Shown here piece by piece: positions 10,132 to 18,980 of a stretch of DNA of 60,884 nt. Source of the stretch: Deltaproteobacteria bacterium (GTDB taxonomy: Bacteria > Desulfobacterota > Dissulfuribacteria > Dissulfuribacterales > QOAL01); NCBI GenBank assembly GCA_024275145.1, contig JAJRZR010000025.1:1-60884 (forward strand). The letters are read 5' to 3'. The position numbers and the translations under genes were made by a program. The stretch's first letter is position 1; each line of letters starts with the position of its first letter. Under the pieces are notes generated by a model. It searched no databases. It worked only from the letters and a program-made list of their open reading frames with translations, and was not told the origin of the DNA.

Positions 10132-11799
10132 CTATTCCATCAAACCAAGATGGGCATCTCCACCTTTCTGGAATACCTGATCCTCCCTGTAAGGCAGGGA
10201 TTCCCTTATGTTTTCCGGTATCTCGCCATAAACAGCCTGGAATTCCCTGAGGTGTTCTGCCCTCCCCTTCAAGAAATCCTTGACCTTCTTCTTAAGTAGT
10301 TCTTTGTCAGGGAATAGCGGTTCCGCCCGCATGTAATCCATGTTTGCCCGGTCGGATTTGATCGGAAAATAGTAACCAAGGAAGTCAGGCTCAAAGCTGA
10401 ACCTCAATTGTACCCTAGTGAGGTCGTTGTAAATGGCCAGGGATTGTCTCAATGTCACATTTATTTCGTCTTGGCCGATCGTGCCCGTGTTGGCAAGGTA
10501 ACACTTGATCCTGTTCCTCTTTATTATGTCATAAAATATTATGGCATGTTCAAGCCTGTTGCCACACATGAACGGATCAAGAAAGAAGACCCTTTTGAAT
10601 TTTCCAGCCTCTTCAGGGTTTCCTCCTGAACTTTCGATTGATTCGCCGTATATGAACTGCATAGTCGCCTGTTCGGGTGTGAGCTTGTTGATGGCATTGA
10701 CCAGGGGATTCCTTGTGAGCATTATGATGTAATCCAGCCGGTCTGCCCGAAGGGAAGGGCTTGCTATTTCCAGGTTTTGACGGCTTATGATAGCCCTTCC
10801 ATTGGCGGTTTTTGATATGTCCTGGAAGTCCGGCATGTAGGGATACTTGCTGATCGCCACGTTTTCCAGGAATGCTTCTCTTGATTCAGCCGCTCTAAGT
10901 ATTTCTGGCTGGCTGGCGTCGAGCCCCTCGGTTTTTACATAGAGGCCACCGTATTCAAAGGCTGAGTAGCTACCATCGTGTCCAAGGGTTCCACCATCGT
11001 CTCCAATCATCTCTGATTGTTCTTTCGGTAGTTTGGCAAATTTTCGGCAGAGGGTGGTGGTTTTTCCTGTTGCTGTCAGCCCTGATACACCGGTTACTAC
11101 CTCTTTCAGTTCAGGCCGCTCTGTCTCCAGGTCATAGATCCACAACCAGTCCCTGCGGGCACCTGCATGGAGGAAGATACCGGTCTTGTCTATGGCCTTG
11201 ACCCTCCAGTCTTCGAATTGGAAAACGCCTTTCTTGCCTTCACCTAGGTACACGCTATTTCTGCAGATCTTGACCTGATCTCCCCTTTTTTCTCCCATCC
11301 AGAGGCGTATGGTTATATCTTTGTCGATCAACTTCTTGTTTTTGTTGTGGCTGAATGCCTCGTCGGTGAAGAATATTATGGTATATGTAGGGTCTTCTAC
11401 TACCCTGGCAGCGGGCTGGTCCATCAGGAGTTTCAGGCCATAGGCGATCTGGGAATAGGCTTCCGGAATGAGAAAACGGGTGGTTACACCGTCTCTGCCA
11501 TCACCGACTATCGTGTCGATGCTTACGATTTTTTCCCGGCTGAGATATTCTATTGCTTCAAGGGCAAGTTGTTCCTCATCTTCGCCAAAGGGATGGTCTA
11601 TATTATTGTGTGTATGGGGTGCAGACCTCGACATTGGCTCGGAGTCTGCCGCTACAGACCCAATCTGGGTCTGGACGACTCCGTCTTGTCTCAATGCAAG
11701 ATCCTTTAACTGATCCAAGGTCAGGCCCTCTATCAACCTGCCATCCGCCTTTGCGTCTTCATATATCTTGATAGCGGCCTTTTTAAAATAATTTTCCAT
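10132..11799 (-). CDS. Divergent ATP-type phosphoenolpyruvate carboxykinase
   Basis: Protein of 555 aa. Landmarks of ATP-PEPCK are in order. GEGKKGVFQF corresponds to the YAGEMKKG segment, GLTATGKTTT is the kinase-1a P-loop (canonical GLSGTGKTTL), and MIGDDGGTL is the kinase-2 metal-binding motif. FEYGGLYVKTEGL then matches FNFEGGCYAKTI, followed by LTPEQATMQFI and YLANTGTIG. It interconverts oxaloacetate and PEP in gluconeogenesis or anaplerosis. The motifs differ enough from classical PckA that cofactor and direction are uncertain. The start at 11799 is fixed by GGAGGAG just upstream; an in-frame ATG at 11901 lacks such support. It stands alone, with a 256-nt gap before lon. Confidence 0.8.
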   Translation of the reverse strand: MENYFKKAAIKIYEDAKADGRLIEGLTLDQLKDLALRQDGVVQTQIGSVAADSEPMSRSAPHTHNNIDHPFGEDEEQLALEAIEYLSREKIVSIDTIVGDGRDGVTTRFLIPEAYSQIAYGLKLLMDQPAARVVEDPTYTIIFFTDEAFSHNKNKKLIDKDITIRLWMGEKRGDQVKICRNSVYLGEGKKGVFQFEDWRVKAIDKTGIFLHAGARRDWLWIYDLETERPELKEVVTGVSGLTATGKTTTLCRKFAKLPKEQSEMIGDDGGTLGHDGSYSAFEYGGLYVKTEGLDASQPEILRAAESREAFLENVAISKYPYMPDFQDISKTANGRAIISRQNLEIASPSLRADRLDYIIMLTRNPLVNAINKLTPEQATMQFIYGESIESSGGNPEEAGKFKRVFFLDPFMCGNRLEHAIIFYDIIKRNRIKCYLANTGTIGQDEINVTLRQSLAIYNDLTRVQLRFSFEPDFLGYYFPIKSDRANMDYMRAEPLFPDKELLKKKVKDFLKGRAEHLREFQAVYGEIPENIRESLPYREDQVFQKGGDAHLGLME

Positions 11800-12119
11800 T
11801 GTCTCCTCCAGATAACGAATTCTCCGTATCCGGCAAGGCGTTTTTTCCATGTGGTTTTTATGGACAGAATCGAGCAATCTGTTGCCCTTGCCGGATGTCA
11901 TCCTTTTCGTGGGAAAAAGGATGCCTTATTTGAAAAAGGACCTCCTAAAAATTGCCCTTTTGTCCAACAGCTTCGTTGCATTTAAGGGATAATCTTTGAA
12001 ATATCAAGAAGATGTCTGCGGTTATTTCTTTCATCCCGGATTATGTACTTCAAATGCTGAATAAATAGAATTGTGTTTAAAATTACAAGATGTTACAAGC
12101 AAATCTGTATCCTCTTCGG

Positions 12120-12279
12120 TTCACCCAAAAGGTGCATCAACTTCTCAACGAAATCATCCAGCATTTGAAGCCACAAGAGAGTCGTAATTTCGCCGAATTT
12201 GCTGTATTGTCGGGAAGTTGAAGTGTACAAGTAAGTCTTATGTGTCCTCCGCCTTGCTCTTCGACAAACTTGCGAGTTG
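12120..12279 (-). repeat. Interspersed repeat family 1, copy B
   Basis: The reverse complement aligns to window positions 1-160, both copies being 160 nt with small internal gaps. The ends are the best conserved (CTCGCAAGTTTG and GCACCTTTTGGGTGAA). It lies in a gene-free stretch of about 1.2 kb (11800-12989) and is in the opposite orientation to copy A. Confidence 0.7.
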
Positions 12280-12323
12280 CATAATCCGGGTTCATGCGTC
12301 TCACCCCCTTGAATAAAATTGCC

Positions 12324-12392
12324 AATTTATCGTGAAAACATATCCCGCCCTTGGGCCGCGGCGTCAACGTTACGGACCACATGAAGGCTTTT
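12324..12392 (+). repeat. Interspersed repeat family 2, copy 1
   Basis: Begins AATTTATCGTGAAAACATAT, continues through CCCGCCCTTGGGCCGC and ends with CACATGAAGG. The first half is nearly the same as 19616-19660. The element is intergenic and has no coding frame shared between copies. Confidence 0.6.
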
Positions 12393-12798
12393 TAGAGATA
12401 CCCAGGGTCATGGCGCCTGCCCGAAACCTTTACACGGCCTGTAACCTGCTGCAGTATCCCTGGTGAAAATACGGTCCTTGAGATGGGGATGTGTCCTTAC
12501 AGCAACTTGGTTTAAAGGCATAATCCCGGTCCAATGTCTTGGACGGATGCGCGGGAAGGTCTTGAACACGCCAAGCCGCTACTCTCCTGTTGTTTTCCTG
12601 GCCGATTCATCCTGTTCATGGAGCAGTCTCGTCGGCTATGATATGGGTATATTACGGAGGGGAGCAGGCCGGTTTCCAAGCGTTGATGGAAAGTATGTCC
12701 ATTAAGGGATTGTGTTTTTTTCATACCCAGGGCGTCAGCCTACCAGGCAATCCCAAGCCTCAGATCTTACCTTAACAAGATATACCTTTTAAAGTAAG

Positions 12799-12896
12799 CT
12801 TACCGTGAAATATATCCTTACATGGGGCTGTATCTTCTCATGCCCAGAAGATGGCATTAAGGTATACGAACCCCATGAAAGTTTACCTTGAAAATA
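12799..12896 (+). repeat. Interspersed repeat family 2, copy 2 (divergent)
   Basis: Begins TTACCGTGAAATATATCC, has CTCATGCCC in the centre and CCCCATGAAAG, then TTTACCTTGAAAATAG at the end, matching the outer parts of the other family members. Between 12393 and 12798 I see no gene and no clear signal. Confidence 0.45.
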
Positions 12897-12989
12897 GAAA
12901 AGCTCAAGGTCAAATAGAGGATACAGGATTTTTCCAGGTAACAGAAGGGGAAACTAGCGATAGTAGCCACTAAGAGGCAGGCTATACCT

Positions 12990-13940
12990 GTGAGAATGTT
13001 CGCTTCCTGGCCCAAGTCCATTGTCAGGCTTACATTGTCCCTAGCCATTGTCTTTCTTTGTCCTGTTTTGGGGCAAGCGGCCAGCTTTCGGATGATATTA
13101 CATCAAACCGTATATGGGGGTGTTAGGGAGGTAAGGATCCATGGCGACGAGAACCTCCTTGACCTGGCAAGGGAATACGATCTTGGCTACAACCAGATAG
13201 TAGCCGCCAATCCAACGTTGGATCCGTGGATACCTTCAAGGGGAGACAAAGCAGTCATCCCTTCGATGTACGTTCTGCCGACTACGGGCTTTGCCAGTGG
13301 TATTATTATTAATTTGGCGGAGATGCGCCTGTATTATTTTTATAGGGATCCTGTCAAAACAGTCGATATGGTCTCTACCTTCCCCATCGGTGTGGGCAGA
13401 AGCGGGTACAGTACAGGCTTGGGGGTTTATACCATATATAGCAAGGCAAAAGATCCTGTATGGGTTCCCCCTCCCTCGGTGAGAAAAGAGGAACCAGATA
13501 TACCAGTGAAGGTACTCCCAGGTCCGGACAATCCCCTTGGGGGGTTTATCCTGCGTTTTTCCAGGAACGCATATGGTATTCATGGCACCAACAGGCCCTG
13601 GGGGGTTGGAAGGCGTGTGAGTCATGGCTGCATAAGGCTCTATCCAGAGGATATCGCAAGGCTTTATTATCTGGTGCCAGTGGGTACGTTGGTCGAGGTC
13701 ATTTACAAACCGATCAAGGCAGGCAACAGGGACGGTGTCTGTTTCCTTCAGGTATACGAGGATTTTGAAAACAGGATCAAGGATCCGTTTTCCACGGCCC
13801 TGATGGAGATCTCCAGGTGCCAGCAAACAATCGGACCAATACATGTGGATTTGAACAGGGTCAAAGAGGCCATCAGGGAACATTCCGGTATACCCATCGC
13901 TGTGGCCTGGAAGGAGAAGGGCAGGGAGAGCAGGCCCTAG
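12990..13940 (+). CDS. L,D-transpeptidase with LysM-like domain (ErfK/YbiS/YcfS/YnhG)
   Basis: Protein of 316 aa. Residues 1-30 form a signal peptide. A LysM-like peptidoglycan-binding segment follows (about 45-90, DENLLDLAREYDLGYNQIVA). The YkuD catalytic domain (about 100-250) ends in HGTNRPWGVGRRVSHGCIRL, which holds the catalytic Cys in SHGCIR. Such enzymes form 3-3 crosslinks in peptidoglycan or attach proteins to it. The GTG at 12990 and the ATG at 12996 are both possible starts, with GAGG about 12-18 nt upstream. It is monocistronic. A weak hairpin (AACGGCCT with AGGCCGTT, 13956-13989) follows and may end transcription. Confidence 0.9.
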   Translation: MRMFASWPKSIVRLTLSLAIVFLCPVLGQAASFRMILHQTVYGGVREVRIHGDENLLDLAREYDLGYNQIVAANPTLDPWIPSRGDKAVIPSMYVLPTTGFASGIIINLAEMRLYYFYRDPVKTVDMVSTFPIGVGRSGYSTGLGVYTIYSKAKDPVWVPPPSVRKEEPDIPVKVLPGPDNPLGGFILRFSRNAYGIHGTNRPWGVGRRVSHGCIRLYPEDIARLYYLVPVGTLVEVIYKPIKAGNRDGVCFLQVYEDFENRIKDPFSTALMEISRCQQTIGPIHVDLNRVKEAIREHSGIPIAVAWKEKGRESRP

Positions 13941-14109
13941 TCTCAAATTTTCATGAACGGCCTCTCTTTGTATGTGGCCACAGGCCGTTTATCCGTTGGC
14001 CCTGCCAGGAGGATGAACATGGCGTCTGCCTTGTAACCCTATACAAGGCAGTAACTACTTTTCACGATTTTCAACGCCAACCCGGTGATCAGTTGGGTTT
14101 CTTCGTCCG

Positions 14110-14478
14110 TCATTTCATGAGTGTTCTTTCAAATATCCTTTCTGTTTTTTTTGCGGTCCTTTCCGCCTTTTTGGCAGCCTTCTCTGCCCTTGCCGTTGCC
14201 TTGTCTGCCCGTTCTACAGCCGCCTTTGCCTCTTTGGCCGCCTTTTGAGCATCCTTTGCCGCTGCATCCAACCTGGCTGCGATGTTCTCCAATCGTGAAG
14301 CAGCCGCCTCTGCCCTGGCCGCAGCCGCCTTTGCCTCTTCAGCGGCCTTGATGGCCTCTTTCATCTGCGCTTTATCCTGTTGGCTGGGTCCGCAGGCCGG
14401 TAGGCAGACAAGAAAAAAGGCTGCCAGAATACATGGAATCAAGAATCTGAGACGTCTGATGGCAGGTAGTTTGTGCAT
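14110..14478 (-). CDS. Alanine-zipper outer-membrane lipoprotein (Lpp/OprI-like)
   Basis: Protein of 122 aa. It starts with a lipoprotein signal peptide and lipobox (LPACG, Cys near residue 29). The rest is a long Ala/Lys/Glu/Arg-rich helix in which Ala recurs in heptad spacing (for example AAKDAQKAAKEAKAAVERA), the hallmark of alanine-zipper coiled coils. It ends in RTLMK, with a terminal Lys as in Lpp proteins that are bonded to peptidoglycan. Proximity to the L,D-transpeptidase, a class that makes this bond, is suggestive. ATG 14478 is preferred because GAGG lies 9-12 nt before it; the upstream GTG at 14490 lacks this. Confidence 0.8.
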   Translation of the reverse strand: MHKLPAIRRLRFLIPCILAAFFLVCLPACGPSQQDKAQMKEAIKAAEEAKAAAARAEAAASRLENIAARLDAAAKDAQKAAKEAKAAVERADKATARAEKAAKKAERTAKKTERIFERTLMK

Positions 14479-14708
14479 CTTGCACCTCACTTTTTGAGCG
14501 AATATAACCTGATGACTATTGTCTCTCTAGCCTATTCCTTTCATGGGAGGTTGGCATCAAATAAAAAAGATAATATAACAATCAGGAATTTGAAACAATA
14601 TTTACAGGTAGGGGCCCCTGATTCTGGAATGTCTGTTTGGTCCTATCGCTGAGGGGGTCCAAAAAAGAGCGGGTGATAGAGCCCGAGATGTGGATGTTTC
14701 TTAAATAT

Positions 14709-15332
14709 ATGCCTATGTCCCTGGATGCCAGATTCATAATTCCTTTATGCGCCTATCTGCTTGGCTCGATACCTTTTGGCCTTTTAATTGCTAGGACAAG
14801 GGGAATAGATATAAGAGGCAAGGGCAGCGGCAATATCGGGGCAACGAATGTAGCACGGGTGGTTGGAAAGGTATGGGGTTTTTTTACCCTGTGCCTGGAT
14901 CTCCTGAAGGGATTGCTGCCTGTGCTGGTCTACAAGGTATTGTTCCAGGAAGGCCCAGACGATGTTCTGTTTCTTGCAATTACCGGTTTCATGGCGGTTG
15001 CCGGGCACTGCTATTCTATTTTCCTCAGGTTACATGGAGGTAAAGGAGTGGCTACTGCCGCTGGGGTGTTCCTTGGGCTATGTCCTTATGCGGTCCTACT
15101 GGCTGCAATAGTCTTTTTCCTGGTGTTTAAAAAATGGGGCTACGTCTCCTTGGGTTCATTGACGGCAACCATCACTTTGCCTGTATTTTTTCATTTTCTG
15201 TGCAGGTCACCGTACCTTGAGGCCATGGCCTGGGCCGTTGCCATAATCATATGGATAAAGCACAGGGATAACATAAGGCGACTGATTAACGGAGAAGAAA
15301 AGGGGTTCAAGGTTCAAGCCCAAGGGCCTTGA
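14709..15332 (+). CDS. plsY: Glycerol-3-phosphate acyltransferase PlsY
   Basis: Integral membrane enzyme of about 207 aa that transfers acyl groups from acyl-phosphate to glycerol-3-phosphate, the first step of phospholipid synthesis. Signature segments are AYLLGSIPFG at the first helix, GSGNIGATN and GHCYSIFLRLHGGKGVAT. Several hydrophobic helices span the rest. Starts at 14637 (TTG), 14688, 14709 and 14715 are in frame. I prefer 14709 or 14715 because family members begin shortly before the first helix. The 3' end overlaps the convergent ntrX by 26 nt. Confidence 0.93.
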   Translation: MPMSLDARFIIPLCAYLLGSIPFGLLIARTRGIDIRGKGSGNIGATNVARVVGKVWGFFTLCLDLLKGLLPVLVYKVLFQEGPDDVLFLAITGFMAVAGHCYSIFLRLHGGKGVATAAGVFLGLCPYAVLLAAIVFFLVFKKWGYVSLGSLTATITLPVFFHFLCRSPYLEAMAWAVAIIIWIKHRDNIRRLINGEEKGFKVQAQGP

Positions 15333-16695
15333 TCTTTCTGTGCAGATGCCTTCGTTCGATGCCGATAGCCTCTGCTGTCTTTTTGATATTGCCGTGATGC
15401 TCTGCAAGCCTTTTCTCCAGGTACTGTCTCTCGAACAGGGCCTTGGCCTTGCGGAAATCTCCACAGGTGAAACACGGTGCCTCTTCGACAGCTTCGAGAG
15501 TCGTGGCGCCCCCATCCGATGGGAGTGCCCTGGTGAAGGTGGGTGGCAGGTCCCCGATATCGATTTCAGGCCTTCTGGAAAGAATTACCAGCCGTTCTAT
15601 CATATTCCTGAGTTCCCTTACATTACCCGGCCAATCGTATGCCTTGAAGGCCTCAAGTGCCCTGGAGGTTATAGCCTTCTTTGGACCCATGGGTCCTCTC
15701 CCTGCGAATTCTCCAAGGAATTCATCGACCAGAAGAGGGATGTCGTCCTTACGTTCCTTGAGGCTGGGTACCTCGATAGGGATTACGTTCAGCCTGAAAT
15801 AAAGGTCTTCCCGGAAGGCTCCCTTCCTAATCTCTTCCTCCAGATCCTTGTTGGTGGCGGCAATGATTCTGACATCCACCTTTATGGTCTTGTTGCCTCC
15901 TACCCGTTCAAATCGTTGTTCCTGAAGTATGCGGAGAATCTTTGCTTGTGTTTTCATGCTCATGTCTCCGATTTCATCCAGGAATAGGGTCCCACCGTTT
16001 GCAAGATCGAACTTACCCCTCTTCATTGAGGTGGCGCCAGTAAAGGCCCCTTTTTCATGGCCGAAGAGTTCGCTCTCTATTAGGTCTTCCGGGATGGCGG
16101 CACAGTTTACCTCCATCATGGGTTTCCCGCTTCTTTTGCTCAGGCGGTGGATGGTTTGGGCAACCAGTTCTTTACCGGTTCCATTATCTCCCTGTATTAG
16201 GACCCATGCGTCGGTAGGGGCCACGATCGCGATCTGTTCCTTGAGGCGCCTCATGGGTTCGCTTTCCCCGGTAAGCTCCCTGCTAGGCTGGGTCTTTGCC
16301 TTTAATAGTACATTTTCTTCCTGGAGGTCACGGTATTTGAGGGCATTTTGGATGGTAAGGACAAGTGGTTCATAGGAAAGAGGTTTTTCCACAAAGTCAA
16401 AGGCCCCGAGTTTAGTAGCCTTTACAGCAGTCTCGATTGTTCCATGGCCGGACATGATTACAACCGGTATGAAAGGCCATTCCTGCTTTATCCTTTTCAA
16501 CACCTCAAGACCATCCATGCCCGGCATCCATATATCCAGAAGCACAAGGTCGGGTAGATCATCACCCATCAGTTGCAGGCACCTTTTGCCATTGAGCGCG
16601 GTAATTACTTGAAATCCCTCGTCTTCAAGGATGTCAGTAACCGAATCCAGGATCGTTTGTTCATCATCTACTATAAGTATTTTGGAATTCATCAT
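15307..16695 (-). CDS. ntrX: Sigma54-dependent response regulator NtrX
   Basis: Protein of about 462 aa. The receiver domain holds phospho-acceptor Asp 54 in VLLDIWMPGMDG. The AAA+ domain has Walker A GDNGTGKE (Asp-Asn instead of the usual Glu-Ser), an intact GAFTGA and FLDEIGDM. A Fis-type helix-turn-helix closes the protein (KTAEAIGIERRHLHRKIK). GDNGTGKE and the GIERRHLHRKIK ending are typical of NtrX. The gene follows ntrY after a short gap, forming the NtrYX pair linked to nitrogen, redox or envelope control. The adjacent ATGs 16695 and 16692 are both plausible starts. Confidence 0.92.
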   Translation of the reverse strand: MMNSKILIVDDEQTILDSVTDILEDEGFQVITALNGKRCLQLMGDDLPDLVLLDIWMPGMDGLEVLKRIKQEWPFIPVVIMSGHGTIETAVKATKLGAFDFVEKPLSYEPLVLTIQNALKYRDLQEENVLLKAKTQPSRELTGESEPMRRLKEQIAIVAPTDAWVLIQGDNGTGKELVAQTIHRLSKRSGKPMMEVNCAAIPEDLIESELFGHEKGAFTGATSMKRGKFDLANGGTLFLDEIGDMSMKTQAKILRILQEQRFERVGGNKTIKVDVRIIAATNKDLEEEIRKGAFREDLYFRLNVIPIEVPSLKERKDDIPLLVDEFLGEFAGRGPMGPKKAITSRALEAFKAYDWPGNVRELRNMIERLVILSRRPEIDIGDLPPTFTRALPSDGGATTLEAVEEAPCFTCGDFRKAKALFERQYLEKRLAEHHGNIKKTAEAIGIERRHLHRKIKALGLEP

Positions 16696-16733
16696 GCCCT
16701 GTATCCTATCGCCAGACAATTCCGGATCATGTT

Positions 16734-18980
16734 TCAGATGGGAAGCCTTATTACGAACCTGGTACCCTTGGGTCTGTTTTCTTCCACCGTAATTGTTCCA
16801 TTATGATCCGAAATAATAGAGTTGACAATTGCAAGCCCAAGACCTGTTCCTCCCTTCCTTTTTGAAAAGTATGGTTCAAATAGTCTGGAGCGGTCGGATG
16901 CATCGATGCCCACCCCGGTATCACATACCTCCAGTACAAGTTGGTCGGCTTCATCATTGGTAGTTATGAGGATCTTGACACGTCCTCCATCGGGCATGGC
17001 CGATACAGCATTTTCCACCAGGTTGACAAGGACCCTTTTTATTTGGTCCGGGTCCACCTTGATCCTCGATAGATCGGGGTGGGCATCGATGCTGAATTCG
17101 ATAGCGGGATTGCCCTCCCGGTACATGGAAATCACCTCGTCAGCGAGTTCCCTAAGATCGGTAAGCATCATTCTGGGAGCGGGCATCCTGGCAAATCTCG
17201 AGAATTCGTCTACCAGTCTTCGAAGTTCTTCCACCTGACTGATAATGGTATTGGTGCATCTTTCGAGGACCTTTTGTCCGCCGGTGTCCAGTTTGTCCAT
17301 GTATTTTTTCCTGAGCCTTTGGGCCGAAAGCTTGATGGGGGTAAGGGGGTTTTTTACCTCGTGTGCTATCCGTCTGGCCACCTCCCGCCATGCGGCAATG
17401 CGTTGTATCCTTTCGAGTTCTGTAAGATCATCAAAAACTACGACTACGCCGAGAGACCTGTCCTCTTGATCCCTGAGGACCGTGAAGTTGACCACCAGGG
17501 AAAGCGTTTTGTCTCCGACCGTAAGCCGTATGGGGCGTTGAAGCGTGCCCTTTGCCGATTCCAGCAACTCCTGTCTTATCTCCTCAAATTCCTCGGCTTG
17601 GGCAGGGGTGAGGATTTCCTTGTAGGGCTTTCCAACAAGCTTGGATGCAGGTATCGAAAGGATCTCTTCGGCAGATCGGTTAACCGTGGTAATGGCCCCT
17701 TTCCTGTCTATTGAGATCACCCCTGTGGTTACATTCTGAAGAAGGATCTCCATATAGCGTCTTCGATGTTCCAGTTCGGCATAACTGCTTAGTAGTTGGC
17801 GGGAAGCGTCCTCTGCACGACGTTTTGCCTCCTTGAGATCCTGGGTCATGGTATTGAAGGCGCGTACCAGAGAGCTAAGCTCATCCCTTCCCTGAACCTC
17901 AAGGCTGAAATCAAGGTCTCCCTGGGCGATCCTGTGTGTGGCATCTGCCAGCATCTGGACCGGCTCGGTTATACCCCTTGCCAGCCGAAAGCCAAACCAG
18001 ATGGATACGAAGAGAATCAACAAGGTGATCAGGAACAGTGTTATAAGCAGTGTGACCTTTATGGGGTCTTGAAACAGCTTTAGTTGTCGATAATCTTCAT
18101 ATCCAGAGCGGATTTCTTCGAGTAACTGGCCCATGTCCTGAGGGATCAGCCTTCCAAGGCAAAGATATGCCACGACCTGACCCTTTGTATTCTGTAACGG
18201 CCTTACGACCCTTAGCAATTCACCGTTTTCCAGGACGCTGGTGAAGACCCCATAATCCTGATCCGTCAATTTCTGAGCCATGGCCGAGGCGGAGATCATA
18301 GGTGGGCTGCCAACCATGGGAAGCCAGGTTTTTACGTATATGTTTTCAAGGGCTGGCCCAAGGACCTCTACCGAACTCAATGGCAACATATCCCACAGGG
18401 CCTGCCTGCCCGGAAGCAGTGGAGCCGGGTTGATGAGATCCTCAAGACAGGATCGGCTGATCCTGCCGGATTCGTCGATACATTTCATGCTTACGGCCCT
18501 GCCAAGGGCCTGTGATACCCTTTTCAGCTCACCAACCTGATCCTTGTAATATATTTTTCCCACGGTTAGCGCATTGTTAAGGGAACGTTCCACCTTTACG
18601 TCAAACCAGTATTCCAGGCTCGTACGCAGAAACTGGAACGATACAAAAAACAGGACAAGGGTTGGAATAAGGGAAAGGGAGACAAAGGCAATGACGAGTT
18701 TTGTCCTGAGCTTGGCCCCAAGGAGGTTTTTGCGGTCTTCAAAGACCAGCTTCACAAGGTTTCTTACCACCAGGAAACTCAAGACCAGGATGAGCAGGAT
18801 ATTCAGATTTATGACTGCAAATATCAAGACGTTGCTGCTGGTAGGCAGTGGGGCTGCATGGGAAATAAGAAAGTATTCCGCAAGGGAAAGCAGGCCTATT
18901 AGCACCCCTGCTGCCAGCATGAGAACACGTTCTCTCTTGCGGCGGATGGATTCCTTATCAGTACGTAAAGCGGATTTCAT
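16734..18980 (-). CDS. ntrY: Sensor histidine kinase NtrY
   Basis: Protein of about 748 aa. N-terminal transmembrane helices (several hydrophobic stretches in the first 110 residues, another near 300-325) flank a large extracytoplasmic region. A HAMP linker (RGITEPVQMLADATHRIAQG), a PAS domain (ITTVNRSAEEIL), HisKA with AHEVKNPLTPIKLSAQRL and an ATPase domain with DTGVGID and GGTGLGLAI follow. This matches NtrY. ATG 18980 is preceded closely by AAGGTG; a TTG at 18995 is the alternative. The start lies inside the 3' end of the DUF4390 gene, so the three genes form one operon. Confidence 0.92.
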   Translation of the reverse strand: MKSALRTDKESIRRKRERVLMLAAGVLIGLLSLAEYFLISHAAPLPTSSNVLIFAVINLNILLILVLSFLVVRNLVKLVFEDRKNLLGAKLRTKLVIAFVSLSLIPTLVLFFVSFQFLRTSLEYWFDVKVERSLNNALTVGKIYYKDQVGELKRVSQALGRAVSMKCIDESGRISRSCLEDLINPAPLLPGRQALWDMLPLSSVEVLGPALENIYVKTWLPMVGSPPMISASAMAQKLTDQDYGVFTSVLENGELLRVVRPLQNTKGQVVAYLCLGRLIPQDMGQLLEEIRSGYEDYRQLKLFQDPIKVTLLITLFLITLLILFVSIWFGFRLARGITEPVQMLADATHRIAQGDLDFSLEVQGRDELSSLVRAFNTMTQDLKEAKRRAEDASRQLLSSYAELEHRRRYMEILLQNVTTGVISIDRKGAITTVNRSAEEILSIPASKLVGKPYKEILTPAQAEEFEEIRQELLESAKGTLQRPIRLTVGDKTLSLVVNFTVLRDQEDRSLGVVVVFDDLTELERIQRIAAWREVARRIAHEVKNPLTPIKLSAQRLRKKYMDKLDTGGQKVLERCTNTIISQVEELRRLVDEFSRFARMPAPRMMLTDLRELADEVISMYREGNPAIEFSIDAHPDLSRIKVDPDQIKRVLVNLVENAVSAMPDGGRVKILITTNDEADQLVLEVCDTGVGIDASDRSRLFEPYFSKRKGGTGLGLAIVNSIISDHNGTITVEENRPKGTRFVIRLPI

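Noticed and set aside
12137-12382. Minus-strand frame of 81 codons downstream of repeat copy B
   Set aside because: It runs through two different repeat elements and is not preserved in repeat copy A.
12463-12775. Short overlapping frames in the 11.8-13.0 kb gap
   Set aside because: No ribosome sites, no signal or domain features, and both strands show equally poor frames.
14110-14478. Alanine-rich gene as a low-complexity artefact
   Set aside because: Lipobox, ribosome site and heptad Ala pattern together support a genuine lipoprotein, so it was kept as a gene and the artefact reading was dropped.
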